Shown in pieces: positions 10,719-23,037 of a stretch of DNA of 64,000 bases. Source of the DNA: Seiridium cupressi. Its lineage: Eukaryota > Ascomycota > Sordariomycetes > Amphisphaeriales > Sporocadaceae. The notes below the pieces were generated by a model that searched no databases, was not told the origin of the DNA, and was given only the letters and a program-made list of their open reading frames with translations. The first letter of the stretch is position 1; each line of letters starts with the position of its first letter. The DNA lies in assembly GCA_036674765.1 (NCBI GenBank), contig JARVKI010000071.1:62001-126000 (forward strand). Direction: 5' to 3'. The translations under genes were made by a program, and so were the position numbers.

Positions 10719-12495
10719 ATGGCGTCCGCTGTAGAGCAGGCTGTCGCTCTGAAGAACGACGGCAACAAGGCCTTCGCAGGCCATGACTGGTTGAAGGCCA
10801 TTGAACTTTACACCAAGGCAATCGAACTGAACGACAAGGAGCCTACCTTCTACCTGAACCGAGCTCAGGTAAGTACATCCTCTCATATCCGCCCTCCGGC
10901 GAATGGTGGTCGTGTGACTGACAGAAGACATGACAGGCCAACATCAAGTCGGAAGCATATGGCTATGCGATTCAAGATGCGACGAAAGCGATCGAGTTAA
11001 ATCCCAATCTTGTGAAGGTTAGACAGCTTATATCAGCTACCTCAAGTTAGCGCCATGGTCTCTTGCTAATGCATTTCCAGGCTTACTTTAGACGTGCCGT
11101 TGCCTATGCCGCCATACTGAAGCCGAAGGATGCCCTTGGCGACTTCAAAGAGTGCGTCAGGCTCGATCCGAGTAACAAAGATGCCAAAGTCAAGCTCGCC
11201 GAGTGCCAGAAGATTGTGCGCCAGTTGAACTTCTTCGCGGCGATCGAGTTACAAGATGAGCCCTCGGCGGCAGAGGGTCTCGACCTGGATTCCATGGTCA
11301 TCGAGCCCGACTATGACGGTGTCAAGCTGGGAGATGAGATGACGCAGGAATTCGTTGATGACATGATTGAGCGTTTCAAGAATGGCAAGAAGATTCACAA
11401 GAAATACGTCTACCAAATCGTCATCGCCGTCAAGAAGATCGTCTACGACGAGGCTACCATGGTAGAAATGAAGATTCCCGACGATGTCCAGTTGACCGTC
11501 TGTGGCGATACACACGGTGAGGATGTTGTTACGACCTGAGGAATATCCGTTGTCGCTAACTTTGAATCCAGGCCAATACTTCGATTTGTTGGAACTTTTC
11601 AGACTCAACGGCCGGCCCACAGATAAGCACTGGTATCTGTTCAATGGCGACTTTGTTGATCGAGGATCGTGGTCAAGCGAGATCGCACTACTGCTCTATG
11701 CTTACAAGTGGTTGAGACCTAACGGCCTGTACCTAAATCGGGGTAACCACGAGACCGACGACATGAACAAGGTCTATGGCTTTGAGGGCGAATGCAAGGC
11801 AAAGTACAACGAAAGGTACGCTTCTATCCCCCCAAATTCATCCCGGGCTGTCCAATTAACGAACAATTGCAGAGTATTCAAGTTATTCTCGGAGAGTTTC
11901 TCTGCATTACCTTTAGCTACGTTAATCGGTGACAAGTACTTGGTACTTCACGGAGGTTTATTCTCGGACGACAACGTTACGCTTGACGACATCCGGAAGC
12001 TGAACCGACATGCTCAGCGCCAGCCCGGACAAGCAGGTCTCATGATGGAGATGCTCTGGACGGACCCCCAGACTGCCCCTGGCCGAGGTCCCAGCAAGCG
12101 AGGTGTAGGCATGCAGTTCGGTCCAGACGTCACGAAACGATTCTGTGACAAGAACGGACTTGATGCTATCATCCGAAGTCATGAAGTCAGAATGGACGGT
12201 TACGAGGAAGAACACGATGGAAAGTGCATCACAGGTAAGATAAAAGTAGCCATGGTCAATACGCGGCATTTTACTAACTCGTTCAGTCTTCTCGGCTCCC
12301 AAGTACTGCGACCAGACCGAAAACCGTGGCGCGTATATCAACGTCGGCCCTGATTATAAACTGCAGTTCAACCAATTCGATGCGGTTCCCCACCCGAACA
12401 TCAAGCCCATGTGAGTATCAGTCTGATTCATGCGTTGGACCTCTGCTAATCGTTCTTACAGGGCATATGCTCAGAGCTCCTTAATGTCCATGTGA
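10719..12495 (+). CDS. ppt1: Serine/threonine protein phosphatase Ppt1/PP5 with TPR domain
   Basis: Phosphatase that docks on Hsp90 through its TPRs and dephosphorylates chaperone clients and cochaperones. Seven exons (10719-10868, 10937-11017, 11081-11516, 11572-11815, 11873-12234, 12287-12410, 12462-12495) give 476 aa. Three TPR repeats fill about residues 5-110 (ALKNDGNKAFAGHDW, then AYFRRAVAYA). The PPP catalytic core carries GDTHG (about 219), GDFVDRG (about 247), RGNHE (about 277), SHEVRMDGYE and VFSAPKYCD, all metal- or phosphate-binding motifs of the family. The PP5-type stretch SKRGVGMQFGPDVT is also present. The last exon codes only about eleven residues (AYAQSSLMSM) and its acceptor is ACAG at 12461. 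Confidence 0.96.
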
Positions 12496-12743
12496 TGTAA
12501 TCCAGGCCAACCTTCGACTGATTCATTTGGCATTTGTGACGATAAGATGGGCGTAGCATTTCTGGCATATAATGACTGCATCATCATCATCATCTGTAAG
12601 CATCGGCGTTTGGGGGTACGGGAGGCAGGAACAGAAAAGGAGATCAACATACCCGGGGAAGACGTTCGGATACATGATAATGAACAGAGCCTTCGAGCTC
12701 CACCTTCCAACAAGTCCCAATTTCCAGTGTGGCCACGGTCTTT

Positions 12744-13181
12744 TCAGCCCTTCCAAAGCTGTTCCTCATCCGCACGTCCAACCAGGCTACCTAGCCAGTC
12801 CGAGCAGCCTCTGATTCTAAAGTTTGAGTGAGTGCCGTTGTCGTAGCTTCCCTGCCATGCTGTGATAGCGGCTGCGAATGCGCTGAGGTCATCACGGGGT
12901 ATTCTCAGCCAGCAGCTTGCGCCTTCGAGCTTGAGAATGTCTATCGAGATGGCCTGGCCAGAGACACCGAGAAATTGCTTCAGGGCCGCTGTGCAATACG
13001 AGCGTACTTGTATAGCGTCGAGTTCCACCGGCTCCGTTGGGTTGCGCAATACCTCCAAATGGGCGTATGAAAAGGGAGAGGCCCTGATGGTACATGTTGC
13101 TAGTTCTTGGGATTTGTGAGATTTTGTTGCCGCGGCTGTGCTGGTGATGCCGGTTACAGTTGTGTCTCCTTGAGCGGCCAT
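12744..13181 (-). CDS. pop8: Ribonuclease P/MRP subunit Pop8-like protein
   Basis: Single exon, 145 aa, acidic/neutral. The sequence follows the fungal Pop8 pattern as I know it: an N-terminal FSYAHLEV strand, then the block LDAIQVRSYCTAALKQFLG, a strand AISIDILKLEGASCWLRIPRDDL, and a C-terminal RGCSDWLGSL. This is an Alba/Pop5-like alpha-beta fold. The role would be in the RNase P/MRP protein complex for tRNA 5' and rRNA processing. The assignment is from remembered family pattern and needs a profile search; a generic Rpp14/Pop5-fold protein is the alternative. It shares a 422-bp divergent promoter with SPT4 and converges on PPT1 (248 bp between stops). Confidence 0.65.
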   Translation of the reverse strand: MAAQGDTTVTGITSTAAATKSHKSQELATCTIRASPFSYAHLEVLRNPTEPVELDAIQVRSYCTAALKQFLGVSGQAISIDILKLEGASCWLRIPRDDLSAFAAAITAWQGSYDNGTHSNFRIRGCSDWLGSLVGRADEEQLWKG

Positions 13182-13603
13182 GGCGATCGAGCAAATTCCA
13201 TACCATACGCCAGGCGGGGTGATGTGTCTTTCTTGTAGTCGGTAGATAGATTAAGGACTTTGACTCAACTGGTAGCTTGGATGTACAAGCCCTTGAATTT
13301 TGCGGCTCTTCTGCACTGTGACCTGGGACCCAGATCCCCGGATTTTTGGCCAGCCCCACTGTAGCTCTCACTTTAGCGCAAGATCATCTTTGGTATCTGC
13401 ATTGCGACAAAGCAATCTCAGGGCGTTTCCCTCTAACTGCATAACTCATTCGGCGTTCCAAGACTTGACTATCCATTCATTCCTCACAACCCACCAGAGC
13501 AACGCTCCCAGCGCGTATCTCCTTACAGCGACCGACGATATCCAAGGGTCTTGTCATCGCCGACTCGCCGACTGAAAAGCGAAAGTTCTCACGCATCTAC
13601 ACC
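13182..13603. promoter_or_regulatory. Divergent promoter region pop8/spt4
   Basis: This 422-bp gap lies between two divergent starts. The SPT4 leader (about 13480-13600) is C/A-rich. I see nothing else in it. Confidence 0.5.
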
Positions 13604-14126
13604 ATGGAACGAGGAGGAAACTTTGTCGCGCCCGGCCAGCAGCGCTACCTGCGCGCCTGCATGGTCTGCTCCATCGTTATGACCCAGACCGTACGCCCTC
13701 ATGCCCTTCTTCCGACCCCCAGCGCTGCCCGCACTCTCTAGCTAACCATTTTTCAAATCTAGCGCTTCCGTCAAGAAGGCTGCCCCAACTGCGAGGAATA
13801 CCTGCACCTCAAGGGCGACACCGAAGCGATCGAGTCGTGCACGTCGCAGGTTTATGAGGGACTGATCACGCTGGCTAACCCGGCCAGGAGCTGGGTCGCG
13901 AAGTGGCAACGGCTGGACACGTATGTTCAGGGCGTCTACGCGATCAAGGTTTCGGGGCAGCTGCCTGAGGAAGTCAGGACGGCGATCGAGGAGGAGTATA
14001 GGATCACATATATCCCGTGAGTATGCTCAGGGGGGAAGGACGGCGGATAGATGAGAGAGGCATGGATGGAATTGCTAATTTGATTGTGTTCGCAGGAGAG
14101 ATGGCAGCGCGGTCGAGACGGACTAG
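13604..14126 (+). CDS. spt4: Transcription elongation factor Spt4
   Basis: Small zinc protein that pairs with Spt5 (DSIF) on RNA polymerase II and aids processive elongation. Exons 13604-13690, 13763-14016 and 14096-14126 give 123 aa, the usual size. The four zinc ligands are C19, C22, C36 and C39 (LRACMVC, then GCPNCEEYL), with the first intron falling between the two pairs. The C-terminal NGN-contacting part includes [21 protein letters not shown] and is cut here to name only its start SWVAKWQRL. Exon 3 adds the end, RDGSAVETD. Confidence 0.96.
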
Positions 14127-14569
14127 AGGACGATCGTGGGTTGTGTATGCTTCGAGACAAGTTCGACAAAGTCCAGGCAAATCGAGTTGGATCCTGGCAC
14201 GCGGCACCGGCGCAGTATCGGGAAACGTTCTCATGAATCGCGCTATGCTATCAGTCAAACACGAGAGGACGCGCCGGCGAAGGCGCGAGACGATGCTATC
14301 ACAAATCTACTAGGTTGATCTTTCATCCCTGAAGATAAAACACCCAGCCTGGACTAGAAAAGAGCCAGGCCCAACCAAAATAAGGATGAGAAGGAGTAAA
14401 GGCACGGTTCATGGCATTTGCGAAGGCGTTGACAGTTTACTTCACAGGCGTTTAGACGTGGTAGAATGGGATCTGCCAGATGACTTCATACATTACATTT
14501 TACTCTTCCCTGTCAGTTGCGTTGCACCTTTTGTTCGATCTGTCAGCTCTGCATCATAGGCTCTTCTCT
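14127..14569. other. Convergent 3' spacer after spt4
   Basis: This 443-bp gap lies between the stop codons of SPT4 and the disordered-protein gene. I see no further gene. Confidence 0.5.
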
Positions 14570-16639
14570 CTAGAAGTCGCCGTTCGCCCTCCTATAGAGA
14601 TTGTACATTTGTGTCCTCGGTGTTTCCTGCTCCGGCTCCATCTGTTCTGTGATAGGAGTATCGAGCTTCGCCTTCTCAAGGCTTGCTCGCGCTTTCTCCG
14701 TAAGCGTCAACCTCGGCGAATTGCCGAGCGCCCTTAACGGGGAGAAGGGCACTTTAGGAATATCTATCGGTGTCATCGCCCCATAGTCTTTGAAGATGTC
14801 GGTCTCCCAGTCCTCGAGCCCGGAGTTTATCTGATTCGAGGTGTGGCCGATTCTGCCGTGGTAATGAGGACTGCGTCTGTTTCTCGCATTGGACCGTGAC
14901 AGGCTCCGTTCGGCCACCTGCGTGGAGAGGCGGAGAGGCCTGCTTAATACTTTACTGTTGAGACTGAAGTGAGATGGGAGCGATCCTAGTTGCTGTAGTG
15001 CCTCGTTGGCTGATGGCGGGTCCTCATAGTCAGACGAAGGGCTCTCAGCTGACTTGTTCTGTGCGCTGTGCTCAAGTATATGCCCAGGACTAGGCTTACG
15101 TTCTGGGGGTGCAGATCCAGGTCGCGACGGAGCGACCTCGATATCGAGCTGTCTTCGGGTTGCCAGTTTACTATCCTTTGTCGCACCTAGTCGGAACTTG
15201 CTGTCCAAGGCACGCGGCTTGATATTACCGGCCTGATCTTCCATGACCTCGATCTCATTTCTCACAATTCCAAGTTCAGACTGACTGTGCTGCTCTTCTT
15301 CACTGCCAATAAGCGTTGTATACTCTGGCTCAACCACACTGAAGCGGCTGATATCGGGCAACAAATCACCGTCTCGGCACGAGTTGCAGAATCCGCTCTC
15401 CCGCTCCTCGGGATAGTGCAACGAGCCACGATGCTCGTTCCGCGGCGCATTGCGGGCTGATACTCCAGGCGTTTGGCCACCAATTCTACATCCGGGACAC
15501 AACAGCCCCGGTGTCCCTGGTAGTGCTTGATCTATCGGCGTGAAAGCATCAATCCCGGCGAGAGTGCTTACGCCCGTATGTGGGGTGAGTATAGGCACGT
15601 CTGCTGTGGATGGGATGTCGTCTTCCCATATCGAGTCCCGATGGAACTCGTCGCTGTCCGTCTCACTAGGCGACTCCGGGATCGTCGATGCGGCTGGGGT
15701 TGGAGGACATTGCAATGGTAAATCAGGAGGCGCCGTGTCTGGCCTGACAATCGATGCTGTGTACGCCGGACCGGCCGACTCGCGGCGGTAAACCGTGGAC
15801 GGGAGCAATGGTATGTCCTCGTATGCCGCGTTTAGTGTATCGTGGTATCTTATATGTATTGGCGTACTAACGTCTATTATCTCCGGTGTTGCAAGCCCAG
15901 CGAGCTCTGTATCTCCTGGTGTCATGGGCGTCCATCTTGATTTGTCCTGCGGAAACGGACTGTCGAATCCGATCACGATACTCTGTGGCCCCATCGAAAT
16001 CGTGCTCATCTTTGTGGACGACGTCCGAGACGACGAGGTGGCACTCGGCTTTTCCCTACTATCAATTCCCCTTGTATCGATCTCCCTTCCATCCCTTGGG
16101 GCCGGCGACTTCTTTATCATGGACGATGACGAAGACGGCGGCTTCTTTGGGGTAGCAAAAGCGACATGGCTATTCTTCTTGACGTTATCGACGCGGACGG
16201 GGTATGCCCACGACGAAGGCTTGGACCAAACATCGCTCCAGGGCGGGTTCTTGTGCGCATAATATGCCGTGTCCAGATCGTCCATCAGCCTCCGCGACTG
16301 CGCTATGCGCTCCGACTCCTCCGCAGGTGGGGGGGAGAGGGAGCCGTAGAGCCTGGGTCGAACAGCGTCTGGAGCTTGTTGCTGATGTTTTGTGATAGGC
16401 GTCTTAAAAGACACCTCGCTGGCGGCTGGAGCCGTGGCCGGCGGCAAAGCCTTTCGCGAATGCAGTCGCTTGTGTCGAAGGTTGCCTCTGATGCCTCGAA
16501 ATCTGCTGCTTGCGCTCGAATGGGTTGGGCTGCGTGGACTCCGACCGCCACTGTCAGAAGTACTGGGCGCGGTCAAGTGTCGTGCTGCTGATTTCGAGGC
16601 CGAGGCGCGCTGGCGGAATATCTCGTGGGCGATGCTCAT
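14570..16639 (-). CDS. Large disordered protein of unknown function
   Basis: Single uninterrupted frame of 689 codons starting at an ATG; I do not recognise the family. Composition is Ser/Pro/Thr/Arg-rich and almost wholly low-complexity, with many SP and TP sites that could be kinase targets. Better-ordered islands are at about residues 112-150 (RLMDDLDTAYYAHKNPPWSDVW) written here as RLMDDLDTAYYAHKNPPW, and at the C-terminus (SGLEDWETDIFKDYGAM, then RLTLTEKARASLEKAK). Two CxxC pairs (CPGC and CNSC, about residues 405-445) could bind zinc together. No membrane segment is visible. Absence of introns in a long frame and an intact start support a real gene; function cannot be inferred. Confidence 0.75.
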   Translation of the reverse strand: MSIAHEIFRQRASASKSAARHLTAPSTSDSGGRSPRSPTHSSASSRFRGIRGNLRHKRLHSRKALPPATAPAASEVSFKTPITKHQQQAPDAVRPRLYGSLSPPPAEESERIAQSRRLMDDLDTAYYAHKNPPWSDVWSKPSSWAYPVRVDNVKKNSHVAFATPKKPPSSSSSMIKKSPAPRDGREIDTRGIDSREKPSATSSSRTSSTKMSTISMGPQSIVIGFDSPFPQDKSRWTPMTPGDTELAGLATPEIIDVSTPIHIRYHDTLNAAYEDIPLLPSTVYRRESAGPAYTASIVRPDTAPPDLPLQCPPTPAASTIPESPSETDSDEFHRDSIWEDDIPSTADVPILTPHTGVSTLAGIDAFTPIDQALPGTPGLLCPGCRIGGQTPGVSARNAPRNEHRGSLHYPEERESGFCNSCRDGDLLPDISRFSVVEPEYTTLIGSEEEQHSQSELGIVRNEIEVMEDQAGNIKPRALDSKFRLGATKDSKLATRRQLDIEVAPSRPGSAPPERKPSPGHILEHSAQNKSAESPSSDYEDPPSANEALQQLGSLPSHFSLNSKVLSRPLRLSTQVAERSLSRSNARNRRSPHYHGRIGHTSNQINSGLEDWETDIFKDYGAMTPIDIPKVPFSPLRALGNSPRLTLTEKARASLEKAKLDTPITEQMEPEQETPRTQMYNLYRRANGDF

Positions 16640-17279
16640 CAGTTGGGTTGGTTTTCTTACGTATGTTTCTGTTTCATTTTCCTGGTCCTGCAGGCTTGGG
16701 GTGTGTTATGAACTGTTTACTTTCTTCGTTTTGTTCTTCCTAGAACTACAATCAAGAGTTATGGGGCCATCGAAGAAAGAGCTTCTCAAAGCCTACTACT
16801 TGTAACTAAGACGACCCTCTTCCTTTTCAACTGGCCCATGGTGGCGCCATTGAGCTGGTTGTCAGTTATGCTCTGTTGAGGACAAAGAAGGGCGGCTATG
16901 TAACGAACAATACCGTATCATAGATGAGAGGATAACAATTTTTCTTTGTATGAGACAACTTCAATTAAATAGTTTCGAGTAATACGAGGTGCTTTTGGTT
17001 CGAGTAAGAGAGCAAGTCCATGTTGCCCTTTAGGGATGCCAAACATACGTACTATATAGTATCAGTCTGTTCTTCGTTGTCTTTGAGATGTACTATGACT
17101 ATCGATTGAACACATCATGGTGTCGATTTCCCGGATATAAGGTTAATAGAAGCTGATTTTCAAGTCACACTGCTTACGCATAAAGTGCTTCTGATTTCTA
17201 TATCTATTCTTAGAGTCAATGGTTTTCGTAGCACATATACGACGAGGTCTTGCTGAAAACCATGTGACGTATGTCCTTC
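16640..17279. other. Spacer between disordered-protein gene and vhc1
   Basis: This 640-bp gap holds the promoter of the disordered-protein gene and the 3' region of VHC1, both on the minus strand. It is AT-richer from about 16900 to 17250. I see no gene. Confidence 0.5.
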
Positions 17280-20200
17280 TCACAGACTGACAGTTACTGT
17301 CATGTTATTGCTAAGAACCAATAGCACAGGTGGCAATTCATGGCACAGGACCTCGATATCACACAGGTATCTCAGACTCGTCTCCTCACTTTTTGAAGTT
17401 CCTTCTTCCGGGATTGGAAGAGTCGTAAGAAGTACAGCTGTGTCTTCGCTGTTTTGGCGCATAAGCTCGTTCAAAATCATATGCTGGGCGCGGCTCGGCA
17501 AATCATTGAAAGATAGGGGTAGGCTTTGGGTAGAGTAGTTGGATCGAGCTTCCGCGTCATCCGTTGGCCCGAAACGGAACGAATCCATAATATCTGGAAT
17601 ATTCAAATGTAAGTCTGAAGAGCTGGCCGTTTGGGAGTTAGAGTTTCTCCGGGAGCGAATGAATGGGGTTCGCACTGGCTCCACCTCTTCAGCGAACATG
17701 AGGCGCTGTTCTCCGTCCTCTTCGCTTTGTACTCGCGTTTGTGGGACGGGTCTGCTGGAGAATCTTCCCATAGAGGAGTTCCTTGACATTGGGGGCCGCG
17801 TTGGCCGTTTGGCTGTGGTATCTGGGTCCGTCCCGGACCGTGCAACTTCGGCCGGCCGGCCAAGAAGGGCCTGTGTGCTCCCCGATCTCTTGAAAGGCTC
17901 TGTTGGGGTTATGCTTGAGCGGTCGGTCTTCGTAAATGAGGGGACCGACTTTGTAGCACCATAATCGCGTGCGTTTCCCCTGCTGTCTCCACCTCGTTGT
18001 GGGTTGCGTGAGTGAGGGTGCCGAAGTAGGTCTCCATGGCTTTTCCGCCGGCCGAAATGTAATAGGGGCTGATTTTGAGGGCTGCCTTGTTCCGCACCAC
18101 CCTCACTGGCTATGTCGTTGAGATCACCGTCGGATGATGAGCTTCCTTCATCATCACTATGATCATATACCAGTTGATTTGTTTCGTCTTCCAAGACACT
18201 GGCTTCCAGGTGATTGGTGTGAATACCGAAGTTGGCCCCGAGTCTGGCAATCTTCGAGACAGTGGATTTCTTGGGCAATCCGAGCGTCTTATCTGTACCC
18301 AAGTGTCCAAGAGGACCAGTAATCTCCGTGTTGGGGGAAGAGCCTCGGCGCTTGCTTATTTCTAGTAACTCGCCAAAAGTGGAGACATCTTGTGATCGAG
18401 ATGCTTCCTGGCGGATATTCTGGAGTTCTCGCCACCATTCGTCCCCTTCCAGCAGTCGGTTGACAGCGTAGTCCGTTTCGCCACTGCTCTTGCCATTTAC
18501 AATGTAGTTGTACGTTGCCAACTCCCCAGAAGCTAACCAGGACACTCGAACTTCAGCTTCTATTCGAAGCTTTTCTAACAACGCTTTCAATCTAGCTCGT
18601 TCTTCGTCAACTTCAGTGTCATATTCGACGAAGACCAATATTCTTAGTTTGAATGCTTTCTTCCAATTCGGCACACTGAGTAAAATATAACCCAACTGGA
18701 GAATCAATGTATCTACCATTGCGTTAGCATAAGTCCCAGAATGACAATAATTGGGGACCGTGATGTAGGACCTGCCATCGCTGGACCTTGAACAAGAACT
18801 GCAGACAACTTACAAGTATCGAAATTCGTCGTCAAGACGTTTTTGCCTTCCGCTGTGATCTCTGCTGACATCTGTATCGGCCAGAGATCGACATATTTTT
18901 TCACATTGCTTCCATCCTGGCGCGGCGTCTCAAGCGACTGAAACTCCTTCCCGATGGCAACATTCAATCGATGCCTGAGAGCGAGATCCGATAGTATAGT
19001 CACATAACTGGTAACTGACATCATTCCTTCGGTACGAATGCTATCAGTGGGGAGGGAAGATTCCAAAAGGCGTGCCGATGTGTCACCTCGCCGCCGCCGT
19101 CGCGTAGTACCGACCCCAGCACTTTGCTCGAACTTTGCCTTGCTTGGAGAGACTGGCGCCGATGGTATATGGATTGCAGGCTGTAGCCTACGAAGCTCTT
19201 CCATGTTGTAGAATCCTAGAATGGCGATATTGGGTCGCATGCCGCCAAGTCCGGCAGAGAGGATTAGATTTCGTACGCCCCATTCGATCGTGGGTGACAT
19301 TGTCAATTGGACGAAGGCTTTTATCCTAGAGAATTCCGAAATGTATCTGGTCCAGGCAGCCTGCTGAAGTTTGGCCTCGTGAATGCCTGTATCGAAATCG
19401 TCGGTCACGATAACATGGCCTAGAATATAAAGGGCGCCCTTTTTCATCGAGTTGCAGAATTGGATCAACCTGGTATGTTGTCTCGGATTGTTTATGAGGA
19501 GGATGATTTGAGGCCGCCAAAACTTGATATGCTCTGGTTTGAGACGCAAAAGGTACTTCCTCACTTGGTGATATATCAAGTTTTGAGAAACGTCACCCCA
19601 ATGCTTCGGCGGCGACATGTAATGAATGATCAGGAAGAGAAAGAAGAGAAGGCATATAGCTGTTGCAGCATACGTCTCGTCAATGAAGAACATCGCAGCA
19701 GCAGACAGCAAACTGCCTATCAAGGCACTTTCCCAGCCGAAAAACTTGAAAGCAGGTCGAAAGTTGGGGGCTGACCCGATTTTGAGCAAGAAGCATGCAA
19801 GGTTCATCACAAAAAAGGTCATCTATCGCCTGTCAGCTACTCAGTCGCAAATGGATTGATCTTTGTAGTCATGGCCTCTCACCTGATAGCCCATCGCAAT
19901 CAAGGTGGCTATTTGATTGAGATCTGCAAACAAAGCGATCTGCGCAATGAAGTATGTGAGAAGTACAGCGTATATTGGCTCGTCTCCGTGTGTTGTACCG
20001 TGGCCGAAGACGGATAGACCGGGTAGAAGCCTATCCCTTGCCAGTGCCTGTAGCAATTTGGCCGAACCAACCAAGCCCATCAGGGCGGAAAAGAACGTGG
20101 TCGCACATTCACCGGCCAGGATCAGGGGACTCCAAACGCTCGTAGTAGAGAGAATATTGGTATGATGAAGAAAAGACTGGTGGGTGACACTAGACGCCAT

Positions 20201-21060
20201 CGATAGTATAACTAGTAGATAGAGTAGCAATGTTGACAGCATTGCCCATAGGGTCCCTTTTGGTATCGCCTTACTAGGATTTCTCAAATCCCCCGACATT
20301 GATGCTCCTGCAAATATGCCGGACGTTGCTGGAAACAGAACACCAAATAGCTCCCTGAAGGTTTCTGAGCCACTATAGTGTGGAAACTTGGCAGGGTAAA
20401 GATTCGACAACAGAGTCCGAGCACTCATCCCGGTGAACTCGACGTTGAGCTCGGCGTTCTTGAAAGGGTGTCTTGTGATGGCGGAGACAGGTATACTCAA
20501 CGTAGAGATGAGCAAGACTATGAGGAGCCCATTGCTAGCTTTAGCAAAGATGCCACTGCCGGCGAGGCAGAGCACTGTACAGAAGACAAGAGCGCACGTC
20601 TCCATCAGGTAGCCTTCCCAATAGCCCCGAGGAATGACTGCCGCCAGGTTGAGCCTCAAGCAGTCGATTAGACCTACCACATTCAATGCCGTGTTTAATA
20701 CCTGGGCGAGGTAGAAGAGCACCCCAATCGACCCGCCGAATTCTGGTCCGAGAGATCTCGAGATCAAATAATAGGCACCGCCACCCTTGACTTCGCCATT
20801 CGAGGCTATAGCGGATAGTGATAGGGTTGTGACGAAGTCTACAAAGTACGCTATGGCGAGCAAACCTAGACTACTCTGTTAGATTGTTGATAGTTATAGT
20901 ACAGATGGACCTTACCAAGAATGCCAAGGAGGCCTATCCGTCCAAGGATAGACCCGAACCGTAGGAACATCAGAATGCTTATGATGTTTAACACTACCGG
21001 TATGTAGACACCAGAGACGGCGCCAAGCTTGGCTTTCTTGCTTGGGACGGTGGACTCCAT
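17280..21060 (-). CDS. vhc1: Cation-chloride cotransporter, Vhc1/SLC12 type
   Basis: Vacuolar-membrane symporter moving K+ (and possibly Na+) with Cl-. Exons 21060-20916, 20865-19883, 19822-18814 and 18712-17280 give 1189 aa; introns are 50, 60 and 101 nt. The amino-acid permease fold starts at once with the family signature [21 protein letters not shown] and holds about 12 membrane segments to residue about 500. Other family hallmarks are [38 protein letters not shown] and, across the exon 2/3 join, [22 protein letters not shown]. The long cytosolic C-terminal domain contains [16 protein letters not shown] across the exon 3/4 join, then about 250 disordered Ser/Arg-rich residues and a final conserved block ([17 protein letters not shown]). 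The N-terminus is shorter than in animal members. Confidence 0.93.
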
Positions 21061-22483
21061 GTCGCCTCACGTGTTCGTGGTTCCGAGAGAGTCCAGGCAA
21101 TTGGCTGCAATATCACGAGCAGGTGGAGATACGATTTTTGGGACCGCTTGCGATATAGCTCATTCTCCGGGCGGGAAAGAGCGAGGCATTGAAGCAGTAG
21201 TATGATAGTCAGGCAAGATCCAGTGCAGCAAGTGACATCTGGTCTGAAAGAAAGAGAGCATTGAAGTAAGGTGGATTCTGGTTGCAGCAAGCAGGATTTG
21301 TCGAGTCAATGCTGTTGTTAATGTAGGGTGTCTGAGTGCCTGCTGGCCGCAGCTAGTGAGCGATCGACTGCGTCCCAACTCCACCATACCTTTTCCGAAC
21401 CGTAAAGGCGGGCTTCAGGAAGGGAATCTCTTGGCTATTTGGATGGCCAAAAACATCATTAAAACGATGCTCGCCAGGATTTAGTAGTTTCTACTGTACT
21501 GTGGGGTTGGAAATCGCTAAAAGTTCAACTTCATTCCGTCGCCTTTGTTCACATGTGTTGGAACCAAAGAGGCGGAGGCAGGATTGCGGCGATGGATCGG
21601 CAGGATCCATAATTGACGGGGCCATCTGGGGGCGCGAGTCGCGGGAGTAGCAATGTTAGGAATATCAACGTACCCCGACTTTTAGCAAATAGTAAAAATA
21701 AAAAATAAAACACTCGTGAAGGTTGATTGTCCCACTGTTGCTGTTATATACACCATTATTTCTTGCTATTTTATACGATTCTGTTGGCTTCCTAATTTGA
21801 TCTTGTTGGTGCGCTAGCTTTTGTTTTTGTCTGCCGCTTGTCGCGGTTCGCAAGCTGCAAAGTCATTGGCCAAGAGCCACACAAACGCAGCTGGCAGTTA
21901 GTTACAGATTTCCAGTTCATACCTATGACTAAGTAGGGTATATGTGGACCAAATGGTAGGAGTTCACCCAATAACAGACGCTGACCTGGCAGTATCAATA
22001 CAAGGTTCTACCTATCTCCTCTTATCAACGGGGAGTTTCTCGATAATGTCGATTATAACTATGATGTTATAAAATGACGTTTCATCCGAGATGTTGCAAC
22101 AAGAGCCTCAGCGGCATATCGTTGATCCTTTACCCACATTTCACCTATCGTCACACCTCAACCCCACCTATATACCAGTCGTGGCATAAGATTGTTCAAT
22201 CCTGCCAATAGATAACCTATGTGTAAGTCTTGGACGTTATTACGAGAAGTCCGGAACTAGTCAGATGTTGACAGGAGGTCTGTGTAGTCGAATTTGCTTA
22301 TACAATCTCCTTGCAGGGAGTAAACAACCCCGTCAGAGGCGAGGCAACTGAGGCTCTTATTTAGTATATGCAGGACAGGTCGGCAGGAGAAGGGAAGGAC
22401 ATCAGCCTACCATACGCAGCGGATTAGCTTACATACGTCTGGCAGGCAGTATCTAGCTAGTTCGTTATGTACCCAAGGTAGGG

Positions 22484-22500
22484 ACTAACCTAAGGTTAGT
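22484..22500. repeat. 17-nt palindrome
   Basis: Arms ACTAACCT and AGGTTAGT are perfect reverse complements around a single central A. It lies about 540 bp before the amino acid transporter start. Confidence 0.7.
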
Positions 22501-22540
22501 GGCTGGTGGCAGGTCAGGGTCCTTAGTTATGGGGCGGCAG

Positions 22541-22570
22541 GGTGCAGCAGGGTGCAGCAAGGTGCAGGGC
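22541..22570. repeat. 10-bp tandem repeat, three copies
   Basis: Three consecutive decamers share GGTGCAG and differ only in their last three bases (CAG, CAA, GGC). Confidence 0.75.
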
Positions 22571-23037
22571 GGCCAGTCGGAGCACATCACCTGCCTGACT
22601 CGGCAACATGAGCCACCAGCTCCAAGCAGTCCCGTGGTGAGAGTCATCCATCACGAGGCCTTTTCACTGCTAGGCCATGGTGGATATTTTGCGTCCACAG
22701 TGCAATAAATGACCAAGTCTGTCTGCTCGGCTTGCTTCTGTTCCTCGTGAATTGCTGTTCTACCATCGGGTGCTCTTATCGCATCTCGCCGGGCTTATCA
22801 CCATTGTCTGCGACATCATTGGCGATCCAGGACAGCTCCCACTCCACGCCTCCGGCGCTTCGACGTACTTTCCGCCGCGACCTCGCAGGCTTTGGCTGAT
22901 ACCGCGGTTTCTTTCTCCCCACACAACGTGCACAGATAGCTTTCAATCTCCGGACTCGAACATGAGCTAGATCCCACGCAAGCGACCACTCTTGCAACAT
23001 TCCCAACGTCCCACGCCAATTCCAGTCAGACAGCGCA

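Larger units (their letters stand above)
21061..23037. other. Long divergent spacer vhc1/amino acid transporter
   Basis: This 1977-bp gap lies between two divergent transporter starts. It contains an AT-rich patch (about 21660-21800), a 17-nt palindrome (22484-22500) and a 10-bp triple tandem repeat (22541-22570), described separately. The last 250 bases before 23038 are C-rich leader-like. I see no coding or RNA gene. Confidence 0.5.
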
